Shown piece by piece: positions 53,918 to 63,562 of a DNA stretch of 64,000 nt. Where the stretch lies: contig MENI01000052.1 of assembly GCA_001768195.1 (NCBI GenBank), forward strand, positions 1-64,000. The letters run 5' to 3'. Made by a program: the position numbers and the translations under genes. Source of the DNA: Bacteroidetes bacterium GWA2_40_15. GTDB taxonomy: Bacteria; Bacteroidota; Bacteroidia; Bacteroidales; VadinHA17. The notes under the pieces were generated by a model that made no database searches, was not told the origin of the DNA, and saw only the letters and a program-made list of their open reading frames with translations. Position 1 is the stretch's first letter; each line of letters opens with the position of its first letter.

Positions 53918-55237
53918 ATGCTGAAACAAATCATATTTACAATTACACTGCTGATAACTATCGGCGTCTTTTCTTATACAATTGACAGACTCATAAGCTT
54001 TTTCAGATTCACCCGGCCTGCATTCCCGGTAAAAGATATTGGAAAAAGAATAATGGTCACCCTCGCAGTTGCCATGGGACAGACCAAGATATTCCGCAAG
54101 CCTGTTATCGGACTGGCTCATGCGCTGGTTTTCTGGGGTTTCTGTGTAATTCTATTCGGAAGCATAGAAATGGTTATCGACGGATTGACCGGTACTGAAA
54201 GAGTATTAAAGGTACTGGGGGCCATCTATAATTTCCTTATGGCAACAGGCGATATTTTCGCTCTCATCGTTGCAATTTCAATCATTATATTTCTTTCACG
54301 CCGCCTCTTCTTTCACATCAAAAGGTTCGAAGGGATTGAAATGAAGAAAAGGTCGCATACCGATGCCAACATTTCTCTCTCTTTTATACTACTGTTGATG
54401 ATATCTCTTATGACAATGAATATCGGATATGTTGGATATGAAAAACTCTCCGGTGGGGATATCGCAGGGATATACCCTGTTGCAACCGTACTGGTAACAC
54501 TTTTTAAAGGAATGAATGCTGAAAGCCTCAAAATCGTTTACGAATCTTCGTGGTGGACGCATATTCTTTTAATCTTTTTCTTTGCAAATTATCTTCCTTA
54601 TTCAAAGCATTTTCATGTATTCATGTCGGTACCAAATGTATTTCTTTCGAGGCTCGATCCTCTGGGAAAGATTCCGAATATGGATAATGTGACCCGTGAG
54701 GTTAAGCTTATGCTTGATCCTGCAACTGCTTTTACGGCAGCGCCCGAAGGAGTTCCGGTTGAAAGGTTTGGGGTAAAGGATGCTGAAGATGCCTCCTGGA
54801 AGAACTATTTCGATTCATTGTCTTGCACCGAATGTGGCCGATGTACCTCAGTATGCCCGGCAAACATTACAGGCAAGAAGCTGTCACCCAGGAAGATAAT
54901 GATGGACCTGCGTGCCAGGATGAAAGAAAAAGGTCCGCTGATGGTTAAGAACGGGAGAGACTTCAGTGATAACAGGTCACTGCTGAGAGACTTCATTTCG
55001 GAGGAGGAGCTGTGGGCGTGTACAACATGTAATGCATGTGCTAAGGAATGTCCTATAAATATCAATCATCCGACATTAATAATTGATATGCGCAGATATC
55101 TTGTTATGGAAGAAGCTTCGGCTCCCGGAGAGCTGAAAGCAGTTTTTAATAACATTGAAAATAACGGTGCCCCATGGCAATACTCTGCTGAAGACAGGCT
55201 GAATTGGGCACGGGATCTGGAGATAATCATTAAATAG
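53918..55237 (+). CDS. Membrane-bound Fe-S subunit of ETF:quinone oxidoreductase (EMO-type)
   Basis: 439 residues. The N-terminal half has about six transmembrane helices of NarI type with haem-ligand-like His residues. Two 4Fe-4S sets follow: CTECGRCTSVCP and CTTCNACAKECP. This matches the membrane part of the EtfAB:menaquinone oxidoreductases known from syntrophic and Geobacter-type bacteria, where the CCG domain is often fused; here it is a separate gene 61 bp downstream. It would pass electrons from EtfAB to menaquinone. Confidence 0.9.
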   Translation: MLKQIIFTITLLITIGVFSYTIDRLISFFRFTRPAFPVKDIGKRIMVTLAVAMGQTKIFRKPVIGLAHALVFWGFCVILFGSIEMVIDGLTGTERVLKVLGAIYNFLMATGDIFALIVAISIIIFLSRRLFFHIKRFEGIEMKKRSHTDANISLSFILLLMISLMTMNIGYVGYEKLSGGDIAGIYPVATVLVTLFKGMNAESLKIVYESSWWTHILLIFFFANYLPYSKHFHVFMSVPNVFLSRLDPLGKIPNMDNVTREVKLMLDPATAFTAAPEGVPVERFGVKDAEDASWKNYFDSLSCTECGRCTSVCPANITGKKLSPRKIMMDLRARMKEKGPLMVKNGRDFSDNRSLLRDFISEEELWACTTCNACAKECPININHPTLIIDMRRYLVMEEASAPGELKAVFNNIENNGAPWQYSAEDRLNWARDLEIIIK

Positions 55238-55276
55238 TCTCTGTGGCTCTCTGTGCTTCTCTGTGGAACTCAGTGT
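55238..55276. repeat. Half-site of the CACAGAG repeat family
   Basis: CTCTGTGGCTCTCTGTGCTTCTCTGTG-like words run from immediately after the Fe-S gene stop codon. On the other strand they read CACAGAG/GAGTTCCACAG, matching words at 20171-20275. It is probably a relic of a palindromic element inside the operon. Confidence 0.5.
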
Positions 55277-55298
55277 AACAAAAAAGAATTAATAAATT

Positions 55299-56093
55299 AT
55301 GGAAACCCGGAAAATTGAAATACCTGTAATGGCCGACCTCTTTGCCAGGGGAGAGAAGCCTGAATACCTCTTCTGGGTAGGTTGTGCAGGAGCCTTTGAC
55401 GACAGGTACAAAAAAGTTGTAAGGGCATTTGCAAAAATACTTACCCATCTTAATACCAGTTATGCAGTACTGGGTAAGGAAGAGACGTGCACCGGCGATC
55501 CGGCCAGAAGAGCAGGCAACGAGATGCTTTACCAGATGCAGGCCCTGCAGGTAATTGAAATTTTCAAAATGTATGAAGTCAGTAAGATAATAACCATCTG
55601 TCCTCATTGCTTCAATGTTTTTAAGAACGAATATCCCGATCTGGGAGGCAACTATGAAGTCATAAATTATCTCCAGTTCCTGAACAGGAATATTGAGGAG
55701 GGAAAGCTTAAAACAGATCCGGAATCACTTGAGAATATATCGGTAACATATCACGATCCCTGCTACCTGGGAAGGGCAAACGATATCTATGACGAACCTC
55801 GCAGCATCCTTAAGAAGCTTACAGGTAATCTTGTGGAAATGGATAGGAATAAAAGCTTTGCATTATGCTGTGGAGCCGGCGGAGCCCAGATGTTCAAGGA
55901 GGCTGAGAAAGGCGACAGGGAGATATTTATTGAAAGAACTGAAGATGCCCTTAAGACAGATGCGAAAGTTATTGCAACAGCATGTCCGTTCTGTATGACG
56001 ATGCTTACCGACGGATTGAAATACAAAAACAGGGAAGAGGAGATAAAAAATCTTGATATTGCAGAACTTATTGCGCAATCACTTGAAATATAG
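55299..56093 (+). CDS. CCG-domain (Fe-S)-binding subunit of the ETF:quinone oxidoreductase
   Basis: 264 residues with two CCG domains (heterodisulfide-reductase subunit D type): LFWVGCAGAFDDR with ICPHCFNVF, then YHDPCYLGR with ALCCGAGGAQMF and CPFCMTML. These bind a non-cubane or 4Fe-4S centre. With the membrane Fe-S protein upstream it forms the split version of the EMO-type complex that receives electrons from EtfAB. The acyl-CoA dehydrogenase gene follows 27 bp later. Confidence 0.92.
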   Translation: METRKIEIPVMADLFARGEKPEYLFWVGCAGAFDDRYKKVVRAFAKILTHLNTSYAVLGKEETCTGDPARRAGNEMLYQMQALQVIEIFKMYEVSKIITICPHCFNVFKNEYPDLGGNYEVINYLQFLNRNIEEGKLKTDPESLENISVTYHDPCYLGRANDIYDEPRSILKKLTGNLVEMDRNKSFALCCGAGGAQMFKEAEKGDREIFIERTEDALKTDAKVIATACPFCMTMLTDGLKYKNREEEIKNLDIAELIAQSLEI

Positions 56094-56120
56094 AATAATC
56101 CAAATAATTATCTGACAACA

Positions 56121-57899
56121 ATGGGAAACAGTAAACTATTAAAAAGCGGTGAATTTCTTGTAAGTGAAATTGATTCCGGGAACGTATTCATTCCTGAGGA
56201 GTTCAATGAGGAACAGAGAATGATAGCACAGACATGCAGTGACTTCCTTGAGGCTGAGGTCTACCCAAACCTTGAAAAGGTGGAAAAGAGCGACAGGGAG
56301 CTCATGAAGACGATCCTGAAGAAGTCAGGTGAACTTGGATTAATGGGAGTATCAATACCTGAAGAATTTGGCGGATTCGGCCAGTCTTTTGTAACCCAGA
56401 TGCTCGTTGCCGAAACTACCGGCGCAGGCTATTCATTCTCAGTGGCTTACATGGCACACTGTGGCATTGGTACCATGCCAATAATGTATTACGGGAATAA
56501 ATATCAGCGCGAGCATTATGTTACAAAGCTGGCTACAGGTGAATTACTCGGAGCTTATTGTTTAACTGAACCGGGTGCAGGAAGTGATGCAAATTCGGGA
56601 AAAACAAATGCAAGGCTGAGCGAAGACAGCAAACATTATATCCTTAACGGACAGAAAATGTGGATCACCAATGCCGGATTTGCCGATACTCTTGTTGTAT
56701 TCGCCAAAATTGACACCGACAGGGTACTCAGTGCATTTATTGTTGAGAGCAGTTACCCGGGAGTTGTTATCGGACCGGATGAACACAAGATGGGAATAAA
56801 AGGATCCTCAACAGCACAGATTTATTTCAACGATGTAAAGGTACCTGTCGAAAACCTTCTGGGCAAGAGGGGAGAAGGATTCAGGATCGCTCTCAGCATA
56901 CTCCATATGGGACGTCTTAAGCTTGGAGCCAACGTTATTGGAGCGGCAAAAAAAGCAATAACCCAATCAGTAAATTATGCCAATGAGAGAAAACAGTTCG
57001 GTGTTCTTATTTCGACTTTCGGCGCCCTGAAACATAAAATGGCTGAGCAGGTTATTCGTCTTTTTGCTTCTGAATCAGCAGTTTACAGGGTAAGTAATGA
57101 TGTTGATACTCTTATGAAGAAAATGACTGTTGATTGCGGTGATTACGGAAGAGCCATGATAGAGTCGATAAGCCATTATGCTGTTGAGGCAGCTATACTG
57201 AAGGTGGTTGGTTCGGAAATGCTCGATTTTGTTGCTGATGAGGCTGTTCAGATACACGGCGGTATGGGTTATTCAGCCGAAATGGCTGTTGAAAGAGGTT
57301 ATCGCGACTCAAGGATTAACAGGATCTTTGAAGGAACAAATGAGATCAATCGTCTTCTTGTTGTTGATACGGCTATGAAGCGTGCCATGAAAGGCGAATT
57401 TGATCTTTTCGGAGAGGCTGAAAAACTCTGGTCTGATTTGAATAATATATCAAGTGGCAAAAAAGATGGTGAAAGCTACTTCGAACAAAAATACAGGTAT
57501 ATAAAGAACTTCAAAAAGGCGATTCTTATATGTATTCACGGAGCTAACAAAACCTTCCAGAAAAACCTTGTGTACGAACAGGAGGTACTCAACAATTTAG
57601 CTGAAATGATGATGGAGACATATGTATCCGAATCTTTGGCTCTGAGAGTTGAAAAAATGGCTTCAATGAAGAGTGATATTTCACTTTATAAAGATATGCT
57701 TGATGTGAATATTTCTGAAACAGCAAGTGTTGTCAGGAAATCAGCGCTCGATGCAATATGCACTTTCTGCTCATCGGAATCATGTGAAGCACTTCATAAC
57801 GCGATAGATAATCTTACAAAAGTCGGATGTGTAAATGTTAAAGATGCAAGGAGAAGGATAGCTGATAAGCTTATAGCTGATAATTGTTATAAATTCTGA
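56121..57899 (+). CDS. Acyl-CoA dehydrogenase, long form
   Basis: 592 residues, about 200 longer than the usual acyl-CoA dehydrogenase. The first 400 residues hold FAD and substrate motifs: YCLTEPGAGSDANS, WITNAGFAD, VQIHGGMGYS and RIFEGTNEINRLL, where the Glu is in the position of the catalytic base. The extra C-terminal ~180 residues form helices as in VLCAD/ACAD9-like enzymes. It oxidises acyl-CoA and feeds EtfAB, encoded in the same operon. The chain length is not decided by sequence. Confidence 0.93.
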   Translation: MGNSKLLKSGEFLVSEIDSGNVFIPEEFNEEQRMIAQTCSDFLEAEVYPNLEKVEKSDRELMKTILKKSGELGLMGVSIPEEFGGFGQSFVTQMLVAETTGAGYSFSVAYMAHCGIGTMPIMYYGNKYQREHYVTKLATGELLGAYCLTEPGAGSDANSGKTNARLSEDSKHYILNGQKMWITNAGFADTLVVFAKIDTDRVLSAFIVESSYPGVVIGPDEHKMGIKGSSTAQIYFNDVKVPVENLLGKRGEGFRIALSILHMGRLKLGANVIGAAKKAITQSVNYANERKQFGVLISTFGALKHKMAEQVIRLFASESAVYRVSNDVDTLMKKMTVDCGDYGRAMIESISHYAVEAAILKVVGSEMLDFVADEAVQIHGGMGYSAEMAVERGYRDSRINRIFEGTNEINRLLVVDTAMKRAMKGEFDLFGEAEKLWSDLNNISSGKKDGESYFEQKYRYIKNFKKAILICIHGANKTFQKNLVYEQEVLNNLAEMMMETYVSESLALRVEKMASMKSDISLYKDMLDVNISETASVVRKSALDAICTFCSSESCEALHNAIDNLTKVGCVNVKDARRRIADKLIADNCYKF

Positions 57900-57912
57900 T
57901 AATATTACTGAG

Positions 57913-58062
57913 AATTCAAATTTTTTAAAACATGAAAATGAAAGCTCGATTTGGGGACAGAAACCACCTGAATTCATGAGTACTCACCCATTTGACGAAA
58001 CCCGCATCCGGAAGATAAAAGATGCTCTGCCTGAGGCACTTCCATATTACAATAAACAGTAA
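57913..58062 (+). pseudogene. C-terminal remnant of an M48-type metallopeptidase gene
   Basis: In this frame the + strand encodes KPPEFMSTHPFDETRIRKI followed by a KDALPEALPYYNKQ end and TAA. STHP with a nearby Arg-Ile and PEAL..Y is the conserved C-terminal pattern of M48-family peptidases (BepA/LoiP type). The rest of the gene, including HExxH, is missing. The fragment lies directly after the acyl-CoA dehydrogenase gene. Confidence 0.68.
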
Positions 58063-58186
58063 TTTTCATTCAGGGGAACAATTCCTTTCTATTTATTGCA
58101 ATTAATATCAATCCGTGTATTGATATTTGTCAATTTTGCCAATGTTAAAGAGCATAGCATAATTGAAAATTTAAATACCTGCAAAG

Positions 58187-58216
58187 TTTGATTGTCGGGA
58201 TAATAAAATATATTTG
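58187..58216 (+). promoter_or_regulatory. Bacteroidetes-type promoter of the cytochrome operon
   Basis: TTTG (58187-58190) is followed after 18 bp by TATATTTG (58209-58216). Spacing is one base short of the usual 19. It lies 36 bp upstream of the first cytochrome gene and is the only good promoter in the gap 58,063-58,252. Confidence 0.7.
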
Positions 58217-58252
58217 TGAATTATTTAACAATCCATTTTAAACGTGAAACAA

Positions 58253-58651
58253 ATGGCAAAAATATCGAAGAATTTGTTGTTACTGATAAGCATTATTGCG
58301 GGTGTTATATATTTCTCATCATGTGAAAAATATACATTCCGTGTGGAGGGTTTGCCACCTGTTGATACATCAGGTACTGATACGACCAACTATGTCTCTT
58401 ACAGTGCAGAGGTTCAACCTATTTTCAATGCCAGTTGTGTATCCTGTCACAAAGGGGCGAGAAATCCTGACCTGAGACCGGAAAATTCCTATGCCTCTCT
58501 TACATCAGGAGGTTACGTGACTCAACCGGCTGCAGACAGCAAGTTATATAAACAGCTTAATGCCAGCAGCCATAAATCAATAACCACCCAGGCACAGAAG
58601 AATACAATCTATCTGTGGATCTCCCAGGGAGCAAAAAACAATAAAAAATAA
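58253..58651 (+). CDS. Mono-haem c-type cytochrome lipoprotein
   Basis: 132 residues. The lipobox YFSSC follows a hydrophobic leader, and one haem-binding motif CVSCH is in the middle (FNASCVSCHKGARNPDL), of the planctomycete-type cytochrome c pattern. I choose ATG 58253; GTG 58244 would add three residues. It should sit in the periplasm or outer membrane and carry electrons for the operon that follows. The gap to the DUF5777 gene is 24 bp. Confidence 0.82.
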   Translation: MAKISKNLLLLISIIAGVIYFSSCEKYTFRVEGLPPVDTSGTDTTNYVSYSAEVQPIFNASCVSCHKGARNPDLRPENSYASLTSGGYVTQPAADSKLYKQLNASSHKSITTQAQKNTIYLWISQGAKNNKK

Positions 58652-58675
58652 ATCAACCAGATAATACAAATAAAT

Positions 58676-59536
58676 ATGAAAAAGATCTTTATCATCCTGT
58701 CATTATCATTATTTCTGGCTCCTGTATTTGCTCAGGAGGAATCAGCAGGACCGGAACCTGTAACCGGTACTTTTAACACTGCCAGTTTGATTGATAACCA
58801 TACTATTGCATCACCCTACAAGGGGGGGATTGAAATGCAGATTCACCACAGATTCAGCCTTATTGAGAATATAAAAAATCTCTATGGGATCTATGGTGCA
58901 GCAAATACAAAGATAGGCCTGAATTACGGAATCACCGACAGGTTAATGATCGGAGCAGGAACCACCAAAGATTATAAACTCCAGGATATTCAATGGAAAT
59001 ATGCTATTCTTCAGCAGAAAGCTGATAACAGCATGCCTTTCTCCCTGTCATATTATGGCAATATGGTTATTGATGCAAGGGCTGATGAGAATTTTGGTCC
59101 TGAAGCCAGCTATAAATTTATTCACAGGATATCATATTTTACACAACTTATCCTGGCAAGAAAATTCAGTGAGAAGTTCTCAATGCAGGTTGCTCCTTCT
59201 GCCATTTATTTCAACTCGGTACCTGAATATTCTGACACAACCGGTTACAAAAACTTCAACCTTGGGTTGTCAGTTGGCGGCCGTTACAATGTGGCAGGCA
59301 ACCATTCCCTGATGTTTGAATATGACCAGCTTCTTACAAAGCAGGATATGGCTGACGAAGATCACCCAAAACCGAATCTTTCACTAGGTTGGGAGATCAA
59401 TACCGGAACTCACGCATTCCAGCTTTTTGTGGCAAACTATTCAAATATTATCAATCAGTATAACCTTTTGTATAATTCGAATGATTTTGCCGATGGCGAA
59501 TTTCTGGTTGGTTTCAATATTACTGTAAGATTTTAA
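58676..59536 (+). CDS. DUF5777-like outer-membrane beta-barrel protein
   Basis: 286 residues with a signal peptide ending APVFAQ. The mature part alternates aromatic and polar residues in amphipathic beta-strands and ends in a C-terminal Phe (FNITVRF), a classic outer-membrane barrel end. The FNTASLIDNHTIASPYKGGIEM start fits DUF5777 of Bacteroidetes, which is often seen beside cytochromes. It may form a conduit or porin for the respiratory complex. Confidence 0.82.
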   Translation: MKKIFIILSLSLFLAPVFAQEESAGPEPVTGTFNTASLIDNHTIASPYKGGIEMQIHHRFSLIENIKNLYGIYGAANTKIGLNYGITDRLMIGAGTTKDYKLQDIQWKYAILQQKADNSMPFSLSYYGNMVIDARADENFGPEASYKFIHRISYFTQLILARKFSEKFSMQVAPSAIYFNSVPEYSDTTGYKNFNLGLSVGGRYNVAGNHSLMFEYDQLLTKQDMADEDHPKPNLSLGWEINTGTHAFQLFVANYSNIINQYNLLYNSNDFADGEFLVGFNITVRF

Positions 59537-59554
59537 TTGAATAAGAATTCAGGG

Positions 59555-60529
59555 ATGAAGTTTTCTATTTTCCGCTTTCTTATCCTTCTTGTATTTACAT
59601 TACTGGTTTCGCTTAAGGCTAATGGTATTTTCCGTGTTCAGTCAGAAAGTATAAACCAGGATTCTGCTGCATTTATTTCACCTTACGAAGAGGATAACCA
59701 GCGATGCTTTGTATGTCATGGCCAGTCAAAGTACACCTATAAAAATGAAACTCTTGGCAGAGATATAAAAGCTCTTATGTTCAGTGAAAGGATCATCCGG
59801 AAAGATGAATATTATCAATCGAACCACAAAAGTTTCAGCTGTACCGATTGCCACTCTTCAGAATATGCGAATTTCCCTCACGCCGGAGAACTAAGAATGG
59901 AACCCAGGCTGAATTGCATCGACTGTCATGGAGGTGATGAGACATATCATTTTGATGGTATTGAGGAAGAGTACAAACAGAGTACTCATTTTAAACTTGA
60001 GGAAGAGGGATTTTCCTGCTGGGAATGTCATGATCCTCATACCTATAAGATAAGTAAGAGAACCAGCCAGAATCTTAAAGAGACGATAGCTTATGATAAT
60101 GCCATCTGCCTTAACTGCCATTCAGACTTCGACAGGTTCGAACTGCTCACTGACCATGAGGAGATAAATATTCTGAAAAAACATGACTGGCTTCCCAACC
60201 AGTCTGCCCATATGGCGAGTGTAAGATGTATAGAGTGTCATACACAGATAAATGAAAACCTGCCTGTTGCACATCTTATCAAACCAAAAACCGAGGCAGT
60301 AAAACGCTGTAACGAATGTCATTCGCAGAATTCTATGCTGATGGCTTCACTCTATAAGTTTGAATCTAAGGAAAAACGTAAAGATGGTTTCTTTAACGGA
60401 ATAATTCTCAACCAGTCGTATGTGATCGGAGCTAACAGGAATGAATACCTAAATTTCATGAGCCTAATCATATTCGGTGGTATTCTTGCAGTTATAGGAA
60501 TTCATGTCTTTTTCAGAATCAATAAATAA
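59555..60529 (+). CDS. Heptahaem c-type cytochrome with C-terminal membrane anchor
   Basis: 324 residues from ATG 59555; a TTG at 59537 is possible, but the signal peptide begins at this Met. Seven CxxCH motifs are visible: CFVCH, CTDCH, CIDCH, CWECH, CLNCH, CIECH and CNECH. One C-terminal helix (LIIFGGILAVIGIHVFF) anchors it, so the haem domain faces the periplasm. It would receive electrons from the cytochrome b and Fe-S/NrfD proteins downstream and pass them to a terminal acceptor or another cytochrome. Confidence 0.9.
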   Translation: MKFSIFRFLILLVFTLLVSLKANGIFRVQSESINQDSAAFISPYEEDNQRCFVCHGQSKYTYKNETLGRDIKALMFSERIIRKDEYYQSNHKSFSCTDCHSSEYANFPHAGELRMEPRLNCIDCHGGDETYHFDGIEEEYKQSTHFKLEEEGFSCWECHDPHTYKISKRTSQNLKETIAYDNAICLNCHSDFDRFELLTDHEEINILKKHDWLPNQSAHMASVRCIECHTQINENLPVAHLIKPKTEAVKRCNECHSQNSMLMASLYKFESKEKRKDGFFNGIILNQSYVIGANRNEYLNFMSLIIFGGILAVIGIHVFFRINK

Positions 60530-60554
60530 AATCTAATATTTCAAAGGAAGCAAA

Positions 60555-61187
60555 ATGTACCTTTACCCAAAATGGATCAGAGCCTGGCATATTCTGAATT
60601 CAATCCTGTTCATAATACTTATTGTTACCGGATTGAGCATGCAATATACCGGTAAGAAGGATTATGTTCTGGTGGTCGGATTTGAAGAGGCAGTCAGATG
60701 GCACAATATATCGGCCATTATTCTGACTATCAATTACATCTTTTTTGTGGCAGGAAATCTTTTTACCAGGAACGGAAGATATTACAGGGTTAAGAGGGAA
60801 CACTTTTTTTCTGATCTTTTCAAGCAGCTGAAATATTATTCATGGGGAATGTTCCATGGCGAAAAGCACCCGTTTCCTGTAACAATGGAGAGAAAATTTA
60901 ATCCGCTCCAGAAGCTTTCTTATATACTTGCCATGTATGTAGCTTTACCGCTTATCATAATTTCAGGATTAGGTCTCCTTTTTCCTGAGATAGTTGTTAA
61001 AGGTTTGATGGGTGTGAGCGGAATGCTTCTAACCGACCTGCTTCATATTACTATGGGATTTTTTCTGTCAGTTTTCATGATTATTCATGTTTATACATGT
61101 ACTCTGGGTAAAAGACCAGAATCACTATTCAGGGGAATGATAACAGGATATCATGCCACGGAAGATCATTATGACCTTGAGGATTAA
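60555..61187 (+). CDS. Di-haem cytochrome b membrane protein
   Basis: 210 residues with four transmembrane helices. Haem-ligand His candidates lie in the helices: His12 (AWHILN), His50 (RWHNIS), one in DLLHITMGF and one in IIHVYTC, giving two bis-His haems b as in NiFe-hydrogenase/formate-dehydrogenase-type cytochrome b. It probably links the quinone pool with the multihaem cytochrome encoded just before it (25-bp gap). Confidence 0.88.
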   Translation: MYLYPKWIRAWHILNSILFIILIVTGLSMQYTGKKDYVLVVGFEEAVRWHNISAIILTINYIFFVAGNLFTRNGRYYRVKREHFFSDLFKQLKYYSWGMFHGEKHPFPVTMERKFNPLQKLSYILAMYVALPLIIISGLGLLFPEIVVKGLMGVSGMLLTDLLHITMGFFLSVFMIIHVYTCTLGKRPESLFRGMITGYHATEDHYDLED

Positions 61188-61245
61188 TAAAGCTTCTGTT
61201 TAATAAGCTCCCGTTAATTAGTTTGAATAAAGAAATTTGAACGAA

Positions 61246-62205
61246 ATGGAAAAGAATGAAAACAGCAAATCATCGAGACGGAATTTTCTCAGGAATGTAG
61301 GTATCGGAGTTGGAGCAGTATCTGTCACAGGTGTTGCCGGAGCAAATCTACTGAGCCGAAATGAGGCAAGCACCAAATCAGGTAAAATGGTTAAGCTGCT
61401 TTCACCCGACGGCAGCCTTGTTGAAGTTGACCAGAGTGATATTAAACCCGCAAAGGAAATCCAGTCTGAGGTTAAAAGTGCAGCAAAGTCAGGACTTCCC
61501 AACAGGAAGTTCGCTATGGTTGTTGACCTCTCAAAATGTGCAAATGCACGTGCCTGTGTCGACGCCTGTCAGGAGGGACACCTTTTGCCAAAAGATCATG
61601 AATGGATGAAGATATACATGCTTCAGGATGATAATCTTACCGCCAAATACTGGTTTCCGAGGCCCTGTTTCCACTGCGACAAACCAATGTGTGTAAGCGT
61701 ATGTCCGGTAGGTGCAACTTATAAACGGCCTGATGGTATTGTCCTGGTTGATAACCAACGCTGCATAGGCTGTAAATTCTGTATGACTGGATGCCCTTAT
61801 TCAGCAAGGGTCTTTAACTGGAAAGATCCTGAAGTTGAGGTTCCGGAAGGTCATGTTTATGACCCTGAAACAAATATCCCGCCTGTTGAGGGCACGGTAG
61901 GCAAATGTGTATTCTGTGCTGATAAGCTGCGTAACGGAGAACTTCCCCGTTGCGTATCGGCATGCCCCATGGGAGTTCTCTATTTCGGTGATCTTCTGGA
62001 AGATACTGTTACAAATGGTGTTGAGACGGTACGATTCAGCAAACTTATGACCGACAGGGCCGGTTACAGGTACAAGGAAGAGCTGGGTACTTTACCATGC
62101 GTCTATTATCTGCCTCCTTCAAACAGGGAGTTCCCTGTTGAGACCGGATTGGATGGAGTTGATGAGTCAATATCCGGTAGGTACAGGAATGTTGGACCGC
62201 GTTAG
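61246..62205 (+). CDS. Tat-exported four-cluster Fe-S protein (NrfC/PsrB-like)
   Basis: 319 residues from ATG 61246; TTG 61237 is rejected. SSRRNFLRNVG is a twin-arginine signal. Four cysteine sets follow: an atypical CANARACVDAC, then CFHCDKPMCVSVCP, CIGCKFCMTGCP and CVFCADKL..CVSACP. This is the layout of the electron-transfer subunit of polysulfide, nitrite or DMSO reductase-type complexes. No molybdopterin partner is encoded in the window, so electrons probably go to the cytochromes. Confidence 0.92.
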   Translation: MEKNENSKSSRRNFLRNVGIGVGAVSVTGVAGANLLSRNEASTKSGKMVKLLSPDGSLVEVDQSDIKPAKEIQSEVKSAAKSGLPNRKFAMVVDLSKCANARACVDACQEGHLLPKDHEWMKIYMLQDDNLTAKYWFPRPCFHCDKPMCVSVCPVGATYKRPDGIVLVDNQRCIGCKFCMTGCPYSARVFNWKDPEVEVPEGHVYDPETNIPPVEGTVGKCVFCADKLRNGELPRCVSACPMGVLYFGDLLEDTVTNGVETVRFSKLMTDRAGYRYKEELGTLPCVYYLPPSNREFPVETGLDGVDESISGRYRNVGPR

Positions 62206-62228
62206 TATTTACTCACCTAATCTGAAAC

Positions 62229-63539
62229 ATGATGGAAACCGACAAAAAGCTGATAGCAGATCTCACTCCGGAAATTGAGACTACAAGTATAAAATGGTAT
62301 ATAACATTCTTTGTCTTGCTGGCTGTTTTTGTTGTTGGGATATATGGACTTATACAACAGATCGACAAGGGACATATTGTAACAGGTATGCGCGACAATG
62401 TAGTCTGGGGCTTCTATATTGTGAACTTCATATTTTTTATGGGACTCAGCTATTCGGGAGCTCTCATTTCGGGGGTGCTTCATCTGTTTCATACATCCTG
62501 GAGAAAACCTATCATAAGGATGGCTGAACTTATAACAGTCATATCCCTTATAATCGGCCCCTTCTTTATCTTCTTCTGTATCGGGCGTCTCGACAGGCTT
62601 CATTTCCTCTTCATTCATCCACGGATACAGTCTCCGATTACCTGGGACGTAATAGCTATCCTTACTGACCTCTTCGGATGTTTTATATATCTGTATCTTT
62701 CTTTTATTGAAGATTTTGCCATACTTCGGGACTATCCCTACCTCAATGTTGCTCCATGGAAGAAGAAACTTTATCGGATATTGTCACTTGGTTTCACCGG
62801 AACTGAAAAGCAGAGAAAGATCCTTGCAAATGCACGGACTGTCATGGCAGCAATGATTATTGCAATAGCAATTATAGTTTACTCGGTACTCGCGTGGATC
62901 TTTGGTGTTACTCTCCAGCCCGGATGGCATTCAACAATTTTCGGACCCTATTTTGTGATTGCTGCTGTCTTTTCCGGTACCGGATTACTGATTATTCTGA
63001 TGTGGATTTTCAGAAGAGTATATCATCTGGAGGAGTATATTACAAAACGTCATTTTGTTAATGTCGGTGTGCTACTGACAATAATAGCGGCTTTCTACGG
63101 TTATTTCACCTTCAGCGATTACCTTACGAAATGGTATGGATCAATAAAAATGGACTCCATTCTTATTGACAGGCTGTTCACTGATTATTATTCAATGTTC
63201 ATTTTTGCCAACTATGTGGGAATCCTTCTTCCGGGCATAATAATTGCATTTCCGAAATTCCGCTCAATTCCCAGTATCACCGTTGCGGCCATGATTGCAC
63301 TTACTGCACTCTGGGTGAACCGTTATATAATTGTTATCCCTACTCTTGAAACTCCATTTCTTCCAATTCAGGATATACGGCCCGACTGGATAAGCTATTC
63401 ACCAACATGGGTAGAATGGTCTCTGACACTGGCTGGAGTGTCAGTATTTGTGATGCTCTTTATGCTGATCTCAAAAATTGCTCCTATCATTTCGATTTCC
63501 GAAATGCAGGAGGAGGATAAAACAGAAATTTTGCATTAA
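62229..63539 (+). CDS. NrfD/PsrC-like quinone-interacting membrane protein
   Basis: 436 residues with about ten transmembrane helices. The early segment VVWGFYIVNFIFFMGLSYSGALISG resembles the NrfD helix region, and later TRR..YF/VLEDFAILRDYPYL-like loops fit the PsrC/ActC group. It exchanges electrons with the quinone pool and passes them to the Fe-S protein encoded 23 bp upstream. A Met at 62232 is an equally possible start. It follows the Fe-S gene directly, as in all NrfCD pairs. Confidence 0.92.
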   Translation: MMETDKKLIADLTPEIETTSIKWYITFFVLLAVFVVGIYGLIQQIDKGHIVTGMRDNVVWGFYIVNFIFFMGLSYSGALISGVLHLFHTSWRKPIIRMAELITVISLIIGPFFIFFCIGRLDRLHFLFIHPRIQSPITWDVIAILTDLFGCFIYLYLSFIEDFAILRDYPYLNVAPWKKKLYRILSLGFTGTEKQRKILANARTVMAAMIIAIAIIVYSVLAWIFGVTLQPGWHSTIFGPYFVIAAVFSGTGLLIILMWIFRRVYHLEEYITKRHFVNVGVLLTIIAAFYGYFTFSDYLTKWYGSIKMDSILIDRLFTDYYSMFIFANYVGILLPGIIIAFPKFRSIPSITVAAMIALTALWVNRYIIVIPTLETPFLPIQDIRPDWISYSPTWVEWSLTLAGVSVFVMLFMLISKIAPIISISEMQEEDKTEILH

Positions 63540-63562
63540 TTGATTTATCAATGACTGACATT

